From contig DIKB01000061.1 in the NCBI GenBank assembly GCA_002421445.1, forward strand, positions 1,870 through 23,959: a stretch of DNA of 22,090 bases, given 5' to 3'. The notes under the pieces were generated by a model. That model searched no databases and was not told the DNA's origin. It worked only from the letters and a program-made list of their open reading frames with translations. The position numbers and the translations under genes were made by a program. The stretch is from Dehalococcoidia bacterium UBA5629 (GTDB lineage: Bacteria > Chloroflexota > Dehalococcoidia > GIF9 > UBA5629). Shown here in pieces: positions 7,506 through 14,759 of this stretch. Position 1 is the stretch's first letter. Every line of letters starts with the position of its first letter.

Positions 7506-8405
7506 ATGATAGATAACAGAAATAAGCACAGAGCGGGCAAGCCAAACGTTGTCGGGGCAAATAAGCGTCCTGCGGTGCCGCCGCATGCAGTTCTATCCAG
7601 TGGAAAAACACAGCAAATGGCTCAGGGGCCGTTACTCAAGGTGTTGACCTCAAATCGTATCGGGTCCAGGCGACAGCTCGCCAGCGCCATTAAGCAGGGC
7701 AAAATCATAGTCAACGGAACAGCTGTCGAGAATTTTTCATTGTCGGTGAACTTGAAGAAAGATACAGTCGTAATGGATGGCAAACGTATTCAGCCGGAAA
7801 CATCGCGGAGGATTATCCTGATGTTCAATAAGCCAGCCGGTGTTGTGACCACAACGAGCGATGAGATGGGGCGAACGACTGTTATTGAGCTTTTACCCCG
7901 TGAATATCAGGGATTGGGGCTTTATCCTATCGGGCGGCTCGATAAAGAGAGCACCGGACTGCTGTTGATAACCAATGACGGTGATATAACATACCGGCTT
8001 ACTCATCCCAAATTCGAACATGAAAAAGAATATCTGGTTGCTATTAACGGCAGGCTTCAGGGAGGCGATCTCGATAAGATCAGAAAGGGGGTTCTGCTTG
8101 AAGATGGCGTTACCGGTCCTGCGATAATTACAGAGGTCAGAGGAAAACTGCCGTTCAATTACCGGATGATTATCCACGAAGGCAGAAAACGTCAGATACG
8201 GCGCACCTTCGAAAGCATCGGGCAGCGGGTTATCGCATTGAAAAGGGTCAGAGTAGGGCAGATCGAATTGGGCACATTGCCCGAAGGCACTGTGCGTGAA
8301 TTGACCCGGGACGAAATAGAGAAACTGGGAGTGAAGACTGCACGCCGCCCTGTGCCTGGACGGGAGCAGCAACCTATCCGAAAAACATCCAGTCGAAATG
8401 AATAA
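7506..8405 (+). CDS. 16S/23S rRNA pseudouridine synthase, RsuA/RluB family
   Basis: 299 residues from the ATG at 7506. An S4 RNA-binding domain (about 41-95, LLKVLTSNRIGSRRQLASAI then KIIVNG) precedes the catalytic domain, with FNKPAGVVTTTSD, the active-site GRLDKESTGLLLITNDG (Asp146) and HEGRKRQIRR. It isomerises a specific uridine of ribosomal RNA, probably in the large subunit. Where translation starts is uncertain. The first 37 residues are basic, rich in Pro, Asn and Lys, and look disordered; an internal ATG at 7617 (MAQGPLLKVL) would start right at the S4 domain. GGAGG lies about 15 bases before the first ATG, rather far. A basic N-terminal extension is also found in some RluB proteins, so I keep the longer form. 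Confidence 0.9.
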   Translation: MIDNRNKHRAGKPNVVGANKRPAVPPHAVLSSGKTQQMAQGPLLKVLTSNRIGSRRQLASAIKQGKIIVNGTAVENFSLSVNLKKDTVVMDGKRIQPETSRRIILMFNKPAGVVTTTSDEMGRTTVIELLPREYQGLGLYPIGRLDKESTGLLLITNDGDITYRLTHPKFEHEKEYLVAINGRLQGGDLDKIRKGVLLEDGVTGPAIITEVRGKLPFNYRMIIHEGRKRQIRRTFESIGQRVIALKRVRVGQIELGTLPEGTVRELTRDEIEKLGVKTARRPVPGREQQPIRKTSSRNE

Positions 8406-8416
8406 CAGCTACGAAG

Positions 8417-9067
8417 ATGAATTATATAAGCACAGGAAAAATATGTACCTGTTTAGCAGTTGGGATTATCCTCATAGCCGGATGCAGTATAAAACCGGCA
8501 GCCGTTATTCCTGCTGCGGCCTCATTATCGGATAACCTGACTGTAGTAGTGCCATCTACGGATAAACCGGTAAGCTCTTTGCCATCATCAGAAAATAAAA
8601 CGTTGTCTTTACCCGTAAATAATAACGTCTCTGTTGCACAAACCGGTATCGAAATTGGGAATCTAGCCCCTGATTTTGTTCTGAAAACTTTTGATGACAG
8701 GGATATCAAATTGAGCGATTTCCGAGGTAAGAACATTTTTCTGCATTTTTGGGATATCGGATGTCCGAAATGCGTAGAGGAGATGCCCCATATTCAAAGA
8801 GTGTGGGAATCTCATCAGAAAAATAACGATCTGATGGTGCTCGCCGTTAATCTTGGTGGCAGCGCTGAGCTTGTCCGGAATTTCATGAAAGGCTACGGGT
8901 ACACATTCACCGCTCTGCTTGACTCGGATAGAGTAGTTAATCGACTCTATGATGAGCCGTGTTGCCCTGGTACATTTCTGATTGACACAAAAGGGATAAT
9001 AAAAGGCGTAAAAATGGGAGCTTTCCAAGATGCGTCGGAGATAGAGGAAGCTCTTAATACACTGTAA
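8417..9067 (+). CDS. TlpA/ResA-like thioredoxin-fold lipoprotein
   Basis: 216 residues. A lipoprotein signal ends in LIAGC (Cys23), followed by a Ser/Thr/Pro/Val-rich linker to about residue 75. The thioredoxin/AhpC-TSA domain begins at APDFVLKTFDDRDIKLSDFR. The redox motif is CPKC (Cys116, Cys119) in FWDIGCPKCVEEMP, so disulfide exchange at the outer face of the membrane is likely. The loop before the cis-proline, normally (G)xPTTF, reads PCCPGTFLID, giving two further cysteines (182, 183) directly before Pro184. Neighbouring residues otherwise fit the fold. Eleven bases separate it from the preceding gene. Possible roles are cytochrome maturation or keeping extracytoplasmic thiols reduced; the partner is not in the window. 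Confidence 0.85.
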   Translation: MNYISTGKICTCLAVGIILIAGCSIKPAAVIPAAASLSDNLTVVVPSTDKPVSSLPSSENKTLSLPVNNNVSVAQTGIEIGNLAPDFVLKTFDDRDIKLSDFRGKNIFLHFWDIGCPKCVEEMPHIQRVWESHQKNNDLMVLAVNLGGSAELVRNFMKGYGYTFTALLDSDRVVNRLYDEPCCPGTFLIDTKGIIKGVKMGAFQDASEIEEALNTL

Positions 9068-9419
9068 GCGGTGACTATTGTGGCAATTAAGGATGTAATA
9101 ACAGCCTTTTGGTTTGTGCAATTTAGGGAGCTTGTTTTTAACATGTCGACCCACCACCCCCTCGTTAAACCCACCCCTCCCTTGTATGCCTCGCTATGTC
9201 TGCCATAGCCTCCTATGCGCTGCGTTATACAGCCCCCTTGCAATAACGACCCACCTACCCCCCCCCACTACAAAATTACTGTCAAACTACAAATACAATC
9301 TGATATGCTGATGTTTTCAGTCAGAATCTATAGAAATTGATCATTGTGATAAAATCACAAAAGCCTTAAAATGGCAATAACTGAAATTACTTCGTTTTGC
9401 TAGATAAAATATAGTAAAT
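9068..9419. other. Non-coding stretch with C-rich repeats, left margin of the accessory cassette
   Basis: I see no credible gene here. On the plus strand it is C-rich between 9147 and 9267, with CGACCCACC at 9147-9155 and again at 9247-9255, exactly 100 bp apart, each followed within two bases by a C-run. The minus strand of 9150-9181 has several G-runs, loosely matching a G-quadruplex. A perfect 6-bp inverted repeat GCTATG/CATAGC (9193-9209) lies between. From about 9280 the DNA becomes A+T-rich and holds the cassette promoter. A decayed mobile-element end or repeat element is possible but unproven. Confidence 0.4.
9344..9372 (+). promoter_or_regulatory. Promoter with overlaid perfect palindrome, upstream of the methyltransferase
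   Basis: TTGTGA (9344-9349), 17 bp, then TAAAAT (9367-9372) fits a sigma-70 promoter. The palindrome TTGTGATAAAATCACAA (9344-9360; 7-bp arms, 3-bp spacer) covers the -35 and half the spacer, which is where a repressor would sit. The leader would be about 40 bases. Confidence 0.5.
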
Positions 9420-10364
9420 ATGAAAAATGTGAATATTCGATTCAATGAACCAATGGAAAATTTCTTTCCAAACAAAAGGAATTCGGCTTCTCCAACAACT
9501 AAAAATGGAAAGAAGAAATTAATAGCATTTGGATGGTATGGGGGCAAGTTTTCACATTTGGATTGGCTTTTAGCTCTTCTTCCTGACTGTCATCATTATT
9601 GCGAACCGTTTGCAGGATCAGCCGCTATACTTTTAAATCGCAATTCTTCACCAGTTGAGACATATAATGATTTGGATGGAGAGGTTGCTAACTTTTTCAG
9701 AGTTCTAAGAGACCATAAGGATCGGTTGATTGAATCAATCGGATTGACGCCTTTTTCTAGGGAAGAGTTTGAAAAGGCTTGTACTTTGGATCCCACTTTG
9801 GATGAAATGGAACGGGCGCGGCGGTTCTTTGTGCGAGCTCGTCAAGTAAGAACTGGTCTCGCCCAAAAAGCCAGTCTTGGTCGGTGGGCGAATTGTAAAC
9901 AAACTTCTCGTGCTGGAATGAGCGGTGTCGTCAGTAGATGGCTCGGCAGCGTTGAGACATTGCCAGATATCGCTGAACGGCTTTTGCGTGTTCAAATAGA
10001 GAATCGCCCAGCAGTTGAGGTTATCAGACTTTATGATTCTCCTGATACTTTTTTCTACTGCGATCCCCCTTACGTACATGATACACGCGGTGATTGTAAC
10101 GCTTATAGTAACGAAATGACTGATTATGATCACAGAGAATTAGCTATGGTGCTAAACGCAGTCGAAGGTAAGGTGGCACTATCGAATTATGATTGCTCTC
10201 TAATGGATGAATTGTATCCTTCTCCCAAATGGTTCAAAGTATTAGGTCCAGAAAAAACTATACATTCAACAAAAGATATCCGCCGCGAGGTTTTGTGGAC
10301 AAACTATGATCCTTTTAAACAACGTAAAATTGAAACGAATTTGAGATTGATAGATGTCAGTTGA
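9420..10364 (+). CDS. D12-class DNA adenine N6-methyltransferase (Dam-like)
   Basis: 314 residues. Motif order is that of Dam/MboI-type (alpha class, D12) enzymes: motif X GWYGGKF (38-44), S-adenosylmethionine-binding motif I EPFAGSAAI (62-70), YNDLDGEVANFFRVLR, and catalytic motif IV DPPY (215-218). It transfers a methyl group to N6 of adenine in a specific DNA sequence. It overlaps the next gene by 11 bp. No good ribosome-binding site precedes the ATG; a second ATG at 9453 is possible. The codon usage is A/T-rich compared with flanking genes, consistent with transfer. Protection of the host against the downstream endonuclease is the likely role; specificity is not readable. The first ~33 residues are poorly structured and basic. 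Confidence 0.9.
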   Translation: MKNVNIRFNEPMENFFPNKRNSASPTTKNGKKKLIAFGWYGGKFSHLDWLLALLPDCHHYCEPFAGSAAILLNRNSSPVETYNDLDGEVANFFRVLRDHKDRLIESIGLTPFSREEFEKACTLDPTLDEMERARRFFVRARQVRTGLAQKASLGRWANCKQTSRAGMSGVVSRWLGSVETLPDIAERLLRVQIENRPAVEVIRLYDSPDTFFYCDPPYVHDTRGDCNAYSNEMTDYDHRELAMVLNAVEGKVALSNYDCSLMDELYPSPKWFKVLGPEKTIHSTKDIRREVLWTNYDPFKQRKIETNLRLIDVS

Positions 10365-11478
10365 AAATATTCTTGGTGAAGTTTTAAAGCGTGCCCAGTC
10401 GGACATAAAACGCAGAGAGATTAATAACTCAGAGATTTACGAGCGCTTAGATTATGTATGCCGTTGTATCTCCAATCGAGCTTGCATCCGACTTCTCATG
10501 GCATGCGTATTGGCGAAGTTAGACAATCCTAGTGTTGACCCGCGTAAACCATATACTGAGATTGGTACATCTAATTCTTTTTCAGGTCGTATATATGACG
10601 AAGCATATTTAACGCATTTTATAAATGTAAATGGTCTTCCATGTAACTCAACAACTGCATTTCTAACACCAGCATTCAGGAGTGCGGATCAAACCCTCAC
10701 TAAAGACATAAAGCTTATTGGCAGACCTAGAGAGGTTTACGTGAGCACTGTGCAATTATTGGATGATGTTTATAAGAAGAGAGTGACGCCCATGGCTCTT
10801 CTCGTGGATGCGATACGTATTTTGATAAAACTTCGAGATGAAAAACGACAACGAATGGGTGCTCAACTAGCTGCACTGAAATCGGGGCAAGGCTCTCTTC
10901 CGCTATCTTCCGAAGAAATCGTCACTCTCATAGAACAACACTTAGCTTGTAAGAAATCCAGCCGATTACCAGTTCTTATCGTAGCTGCGGCTTATCAGGT
11001 AGCTGGTTCCTATATTGGTGAGCAAGTTAAAAGACTCCAAGCTCATAATGCTGCTGATCTTCAAACCGGTGCAGTTGGAGATATCGAGATTTATTTGACT
11101 AATGAGGACAATATTAGCACTGCTTATGAGATGAAGATGCATCAAGTTACGATTAATGATGTGGACTTGGCTGTCCAAAAAATTGCTGACTGTAAAGGTG
11201 AGAGAATAAGCAATTATATATTTATAACTACCGAGAGGATAGATCAGAATGTCCTTGAGTATACAAAGAAATTTTACGAAGAGACTGGTGGAACCGAAAT
11301 CACTATTTTGGACTGTATAGGATTTTTAAGGCATTTTCTCCATTTCTTCCACAGAATTCGTATCGATTTTTTGGAAAAATACCAAGAATTAGTATTGCAG
11401 GAAACTGATTCTGCTGTAGGCCAACCGCTCAAGGAGGCATTATTAGCTTTAAGACTCGCAGCAGAATCCGGAGAATAG
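10354..11478 (+). CDS. Probable type II restriction endonuclease, SacI-family-like
   Basis: 374 residues starting at an ATG inside the end of the methyltransferase gene, hence translationally coupled. A helical N-terminal half includes FSGRIYDEAYLTHF, LPCNSTTAFLTPAFR and GRPREVY. The C-terminal half has SSRLPVLIVAAAY, HNAADLQTGAVGDIEIYL and TAYEMKMHQVT. The signature Asp243-x15-Glu259-x-Lys261 fits a PD-(D/E)XK nuclease core, and a conserved-looking FLRHFLHFFHRIR segment follows. From memory these strings resemble the SacI family of restriction enzymes; I could not test this. The classic SacI system is, as I recall, paired with a cytosine methyltransferase, so an adenine methyltransferase partner here would mean a different specificity or at least a different partner type. 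Cytosolic; acts on unmodified incoming DNA. Confidence 0.7.
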   Translation: MSVENILGEVLKRAQSDIKRREINNSEIYERLDYVCRCISNRACIRLLMACVLAKLDNPSVDPRKPYTEIGTSNSFSGRIYDEAYLTHFINVNGLPCNSTTAFLTPAFRSADQTLTKDIKLIGRPREVYVSTVQLLDDVYKKRVTPMALLVDAIRILIKLRDEKRQRMGAQLAALKSGQGSLPLSSEEIVTLIEQHLACKKSSRLPVLIVAAAYQVAGSYIGEQVKRLQAHNAADLQTGAVGDIEIYLTNEDNISTAYEMKMHQVTINDVDLAVQKIADCKGERISNYIFITTERIDQNVLEYTKKFYEETGGTEITILDCIGFLRHFLHFFHRIRIDFLEKYQELVLQETDSAVGQPLKEALLALRLAAESGE

Positions 11479-11503
11479 TGAAAGTGAGGAATATTAGGAA
11501 TTG

Positions 11504-13201
11504 ATGAATACTCAGCAGCGTAGTATATCATTTGACCATATTGGTATAGGAACAGCTCTGCTACGAAACCGTCTGGTTGTACCTCTAAATCAACGGGAAT
11601 ACTCGTGGGAAGAAGAACATGTGACCTACTTATTTCATGATCTTGCTCAGGCTATTGATGAGCAAAAGAGTAGTTACTTTCTAGGTACTGTTGTTCTAAC
11701 ACGTGGAAAAGATGTCTCACTTGAAGTTGCAGATGGGCAGCAGAGACTAGCTACGATTACTATTCTTCTAGCAGCTATCCGTGATTACTTCAATGCCAAG
11801 AATGACGATGTGCTAGTTACATCTCTAGAAGAATTTTTGTTTACGATAGTGAGAGAAACACGAGAAAAGAATCCACGATTAAAACTAAATGTAGACGACA
11901 ATGAATTCTTTAGAATGCGCATTCTTTGTCGGGAAGGAACACCGGAAAGAAACACAGTGACTGTGCAAAAGCTGTCTCATATTAGGATACAAAGAGCTGC
12001 TGAACTTGCGAAAGAACATGTTCGCGCTATAATAAGCGTCCACAGTGAAGAAAATCAAACAGCGCGGTTAAATTATTGGGTAAAAGACATTGAAGAATCT
12101 GCTATGGTTATTTTGTTAACTGTAGCAGATGATCTAAATGCATATGTAATGTTTGAAACATTGAATGATCGGGGACTGAGGACATCTCAATCCGACCTTG
12201 TAAAGAATTTCCTATTTTCTAAGGCTGACGATAGAATTGCTGAGGCTCAACAAAAATGGGCATCGATGAATGGTGCTCTTGAGAGTTTAGAGAAAGATGA
12301 ACCAGTTACATTAACATATTTACGTCACCTTGTGATTGCACTTTACGGCCCTACGCGTGAACGAGAAGTATTTGAGAGAGTAAAGCAAAAAGTAAAAAGT
12401 AAGCAACAATCTATAGAATTTCTTGACATGTTGGCTGATTGTTCAATGGACTATGTTGCAATATCAAATCCAGCACATACGAAATGGAATGTGTATCATC
12501 CGAGTATCAGAGAATACATTAGAACACTTGAACCGTTCCAATTAGAACCTATGCGCCCACTTATGCTTGCAGTGACAAGACGATTTTCAAAGCAACAGGT
12601 AGAAAAGACTTTTCGTCAGTTTGTTTTTTGGACTGTTAGATTTTCGATAGCTGGCGGCTGGAGAACCGGATCGACAGAACAGGCAATAGCAAAAGCAGCA
12701 AAAGAAGTAAGCGATGGTCGCATACATACAGCGGACAAATTAGCTGCACAGCTTGTTGATGTGCTTCCTACAGATGCTGAATTTGAAAACCGCTTCGCTA
12801 GTGCAACCGTTGCAAAAAATAGTTTAGCTCGTTATTACTTAAGAGCACTAGAATTAAAAGCAGCAGGCAACAGCGATCCGGAATGGATTCCGAATGACAA
12901 CACGATCATTAATCTTGAACATGTGCTGCCTGAAAATCCGAGTGCGGATTGGAGAATTGATAAAGCCGTAGTATCAGCATATTTTAAGCGTATAGGAAAT
13001 ATGGTTCTGCTTAAAGCGAGTGCGAATAGTTTAATTGGGAACAAATCATTTAAAGAAAAGAAACATATTTTTCAAAATGCTACTTTCTTATTAACTCAAC
13101 AGGTTGCATCTAGTACAGAATGGGGTACCAAGGAAATCGAAGATCGACAAAAAAGGTTAGCGAAAGATGCTGTGAAAACATGGCCTATATTGGCACCGTA
13201 G
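11504..13201 (+). CDS. DUF262-DUF1524 single-chain protein, GmrSD/BrxU-like modification-dependent restriction enzyme
   Basis: 565 residues from the ATG at 11504 (a TTG three bases earlier is an alternative; GAGGA at 11486-11490 would serve either). The N-terminal DUF262 shows VPLNQREYSWEEE and the nucleotide-hydrolysis signature ADGQQRLATI (about 76-85), plus FETLNDRGLR near 225. The C-terminal DUF1524 has NLEHVLPENP (His at codon 12920-12922), RIGNMVLL and NSLIGNKSFKEKK, an HNH-like nuclease core. In GmrSD and BrxU these two domains hydrolyse NTP and cut modified (for example glucosylated) DNA. A fused single chain is common in bacterial genomes. Start lies 25 bp after the endonuclease gene, so it is probably co-transcribed. 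Some related SspE- or DndB-linked proteins also carry these domains, so the trigger (modified or unmodified DNA) is unproven. Confidence 0.85.
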   Translation: MNTQQRSISFDHIGIGTALLRNRLVVPLNQREYSWEEEHVTYLFHDLAQAIDEQKSSYFLGTVVLTRGKDVSLEVADGQQRLATITILLAAIRDYFNAKNDDVLVTSLEEFLFTIVRETREKNPRLKLNVDDNEFFRMRILCREGTPERNTVTVQKLSHIRIQRAAELAKEHVRAIISVHSEENQTARLNYWVKDIEESAMVILLTVADDLNAYVMFETLNDRGLRTSQSDLVKNFLFSKADDRIAEAQQKWASMNGALESLEKDEPVTLTYLRHLVIALYGPTREREVFERVKQKVKSKQQSIEFLDMLADCSMDYVAISNPAHTKWNVYHPSIREYIRTLEPFQLEPMRPLMLAVTRRFSKQQVEKTFRQFVFWTVRFSIAGGWRTGSTEQAIAKAAKEVSDGRIHTADKLAAQLVDVLPTDAEFENRFASATVAKNSLARYYLRALELKAAGNSDPEWIPNDNTIINLEHVLPENPSADWRIDKAVVSAYFKRIGNMVLLKASANSLIGNKSFKEKKHIFQNATFLLTQQVASSTEWGTKEIEDRQKRLAKDAVKTWPILAP

Positions 13202-13274
13202 TTGATTTCACCGAAAATTGAACATTTTCATTCGTATTTTATTAGTAGATACAAAATGAGAAGGAGTATGATAA

Positions 13275-13415
13275 ATGACTAAAGGCCCTTGTCCGCACTG
13301 TGGAAAACGTTTTACAAGTCTTGAAATTCATCTTGGCAAACTTCGCAAAAATGATATTCAAGCTGAGACGATGAGGAGAGTGCAAGAACAGATAAAAAGG
13401 CATAAACCCAAGTAA
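13275..13415 (+). CDS. 46-residue CxxC mini-protein
   Basis: This short frame was found by reading downstream of the DUF262 gene. AGAAGGAG at 13259-13266, eight bases before the ATG, is a strong ribosome-binding site. The sequence begins MTKGPCPHCGKRFTSLEIHL and ends in a lysine/arginine-rich helix (RRVQEQIKRHKPK). Cys6-x2-Cys9 with His19 resembles half of a C2H2 zinc finger; the next His is at 43, so the classical spacing is broken. A zinc-knuckle DNA- or protein-binding role is possible. It lies 73 bp after the nuclease gene and has the same A/T-rich style, so I place it in the cassette. No function is assigned; a regulator or accessory subunit would fit. Confidence 0.6.
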   Translation: MTKGPCPHCGKRFTSLEIHLGKLRKNDIQAETMRRVQEQIKRHKPK

Positions 13416-13470
13416 TTTTGAAGATGGGAGCATGATAAGATACAGCCAAACATTGATAAGGAGGGTATCC

Positions 13471-13506
13471 ATGACTAACGATTCCATGAACCCAAACTCT
13501 CAGTAA
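13471..13506 (+). CDS. 11-codon ORF with an ideal ribosome-binding site
   Basis: AAGGAGGG (13458-13465) lies six bases before an ATG that opens MTNDSMNPNSQ and then stops at 13506. The peptide is Asn/Ser-rich. The quality of the ribosome-binding site is striking for so short a frame. It may be a remnant of a truncated gene at the cassette edge, a leader peptide, or chance. It ends five bases before the inverted repeat at 13511. Confidence 0.3.
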   Translation: MTNDSMNPNSQ

Positions 13507-13510
13507 CCGA

Positions 13511-13540
13511 TTGATCGCCGCTTAATCTCTTGGCGATCAA
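13511..13540 (+). terminator. 9-bp inverted repeat, terminator-like, at the cassette's right end
   Basis: TTGATCGCC (13511-13519) and GGCGATCAA (13532-13540) are perfect complements with a 12-base loop; ATTT follows, so the U-run is weak. It would end the cassette transcript. Its right arm carries the -35 of the perM promoter, so it could instead be an operator. Confidence 0.5.
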
Positions 13541-13558
13541 ATTTAGCCGTGGTATACT
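13530..13558 (+). promoter_or_regulatory. Sigma-70-type promoter for the PerM-family gene
   Basis: TTGGCG (13530-13535), 17 bp, TATACT (13553-13558), preceded by TGG. The expected start, about seven bases later, falls at or next to the ATG at 13566, implying a leaderless message. Confidence 0.6.
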
Positions 13559-13565
13559 AGTAATT

Positions 13566-14666
13566 ATGTCTACAAGAACGACTTTCCAGAAAAACAAATC
13601 ACTGTTTCTTTTACTTATCAGCGCTCTAATCGTTTGTGTCATTGTGTATTTACTGAGGGAGCCACTGCTGCCGTTCGCCTTCGGTTTGGTTATCGCCTAT
13701 CTTTTACTACCGATGGTGGACTGGCTAGACCGGCGAATGCCTTTCTTCGAGAAGAAAGGGCATGAGATACAGAGGATCGTTATTATCATTCTGACATTTG
13801 TGGTAATACTGGCATTAATTGTCCTGACCGGCATTTTTCTGACCGTTTCAGTCGCGGGATCGTTCTCAAATCTGTTTACAAACGCGCCGTCCCTTATTAC
13901 CGATGGTCTTTATGCGATCAGTCAATGGTTGGAATCGGTTATCCGCATCTTATCAGTAGACCAGCAAAAACAGATTCATGACGCTATCAATAATGTGGGT
14001 GGAAGCATAGGCCAATGGCTGCAGGGCGCTTTTGTGAGCGGGATGTCCTTTGTCGGCGCAACAGTTACTTTCGTTATCGGCTTTCTGACTCTCCCCTTCT
14101 TCCTGATTTTCTTTATGGCTAACGTTCACAGCCTGGGGAAAGGATTCTATTCACTGTTTTCAGAAGAGACGGGACGTCACATCCGTAACATCGCTGCCAT
14201 CACGGATCGCATCGTCGGGCGGTATATAGGATCACAGTTATTGCTGGCGCTGATCGTTGCTGTTATCGCGTATATTGGGTTCAAGATTCTGGGCCTCGAT
14301 CTGGCGGCGGCGCTGGCGATCATCGCCGGTGTATTCCAGCTCATACCAACGATCGGTGGAGCTATGGCTGCTATCGTTGGACTGATCGTTACGCTGGCGA
14401 TCGTGCCTGATAAACTGATCTGGGTTGTGATTATCTATGTTCTCATTAATTTCATCGGCAATACCATCCTCGCTCCCAAGCTGCAGAGTAACGCGGTTAA
14501 TATTGATCCGGCGATTGTGATGGTGTTAATCATAGTCGGAGGATACCTCGGCGGTATTCTTGGCATGATTTTAATAACTCCAATAGTCGCCTTCCTGTAT
14601 GATCTCTATAAATACGTTCGTGCCGAAATACAACGCTCCAATCCGGAAGAGACGATCGTCTCCTGA
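13566..14666 (+). CDS. AI-2E/PerM family multi-pass membrane protein
   Basis: 366 residues from the ATG at 13566. The alternative TTG at 13530 lies in the -35 element and is rejected. The pattern is that of the AI-2E transporter family: a pair of N-terminal helices (LFLLLISALIVCVIVYLLRE, then PFAFGLVIAYLLLPMVDWLD), a third helix near 60-85, an extracytoplasmic amphipathic region, and four or five helices at the C-terminus. It keeps LTLPFFLIFFM, the FQLIPTIGGAMAAIVGL block and NTILAPKLQSNAVNIDPAIV, which are hallmarks of the family. Members export autoinducer-2 or act as Na+/H+-type antiporters; the substrate here is unknown. Transcription likely starts at the ATG, so translation should be leaderless. 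Base composition returns to that of the housekeeping region here. Confidence 0.87.
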   Translation: MSTRTTFQKNKSLFLLLISALIVCVIVYLLREPLLPFAFGLVIAYLLLPMVDWLDRRMPFFEKKGHEIQRIVIIILTFVVILALIVLTGIFLTVSVAGSFSNLFTNAPSLITDGLYAISQWLESVIRILSVDQQKQIHDAINNVGGSIGQWLQGAFVSGMSFVGATVTFVIGFLTLPFFLIFFMANVHSLGKGFYSLFSEETGRHIRNIAAITDRIVGRYIGSQLLLALIVAVIAYIGFKILGLDLAAALAIIAGVFQLIPTIGGAMAAIVGLIVTLAIVPDKLIWVVIIYVLINFIGNTILAPKLQSNAVNIDPAIVMVLIIVGGYLGGILGMILITPIVAFLYDLYKYVRAEIQRSNPEETIVS

Positions 14667-14759
14667 CGGCATCAAGTTCGCAAACTGTAAACTTTTCTCC
14701 TTCTCTGTGCGTTATTTCTAATTCCGATATATAAGGTCTTGCATACTGCCTTTTTATGC

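Noticed and set aside
8663..9157. Minus-strand ORF of 164 codons
   Set aside because: It lies mostly antisense to the TlpA-like gene, has no recognisable domain and a low-complexity start.
9114..9311. Plus-strand ORF of 65 codons in the C-rich stretch
   Set aside because: Proline/cysteine-rich composition arises from C-runs; no ribosome-binding site and no domain.
14649..14662. Perfect palindrome GAGACGATCGTCTC at the end of the PerM-family gene
   Set aside because: It lies within the last codons, has no loop and no U-run, so it is not a credible terminator.
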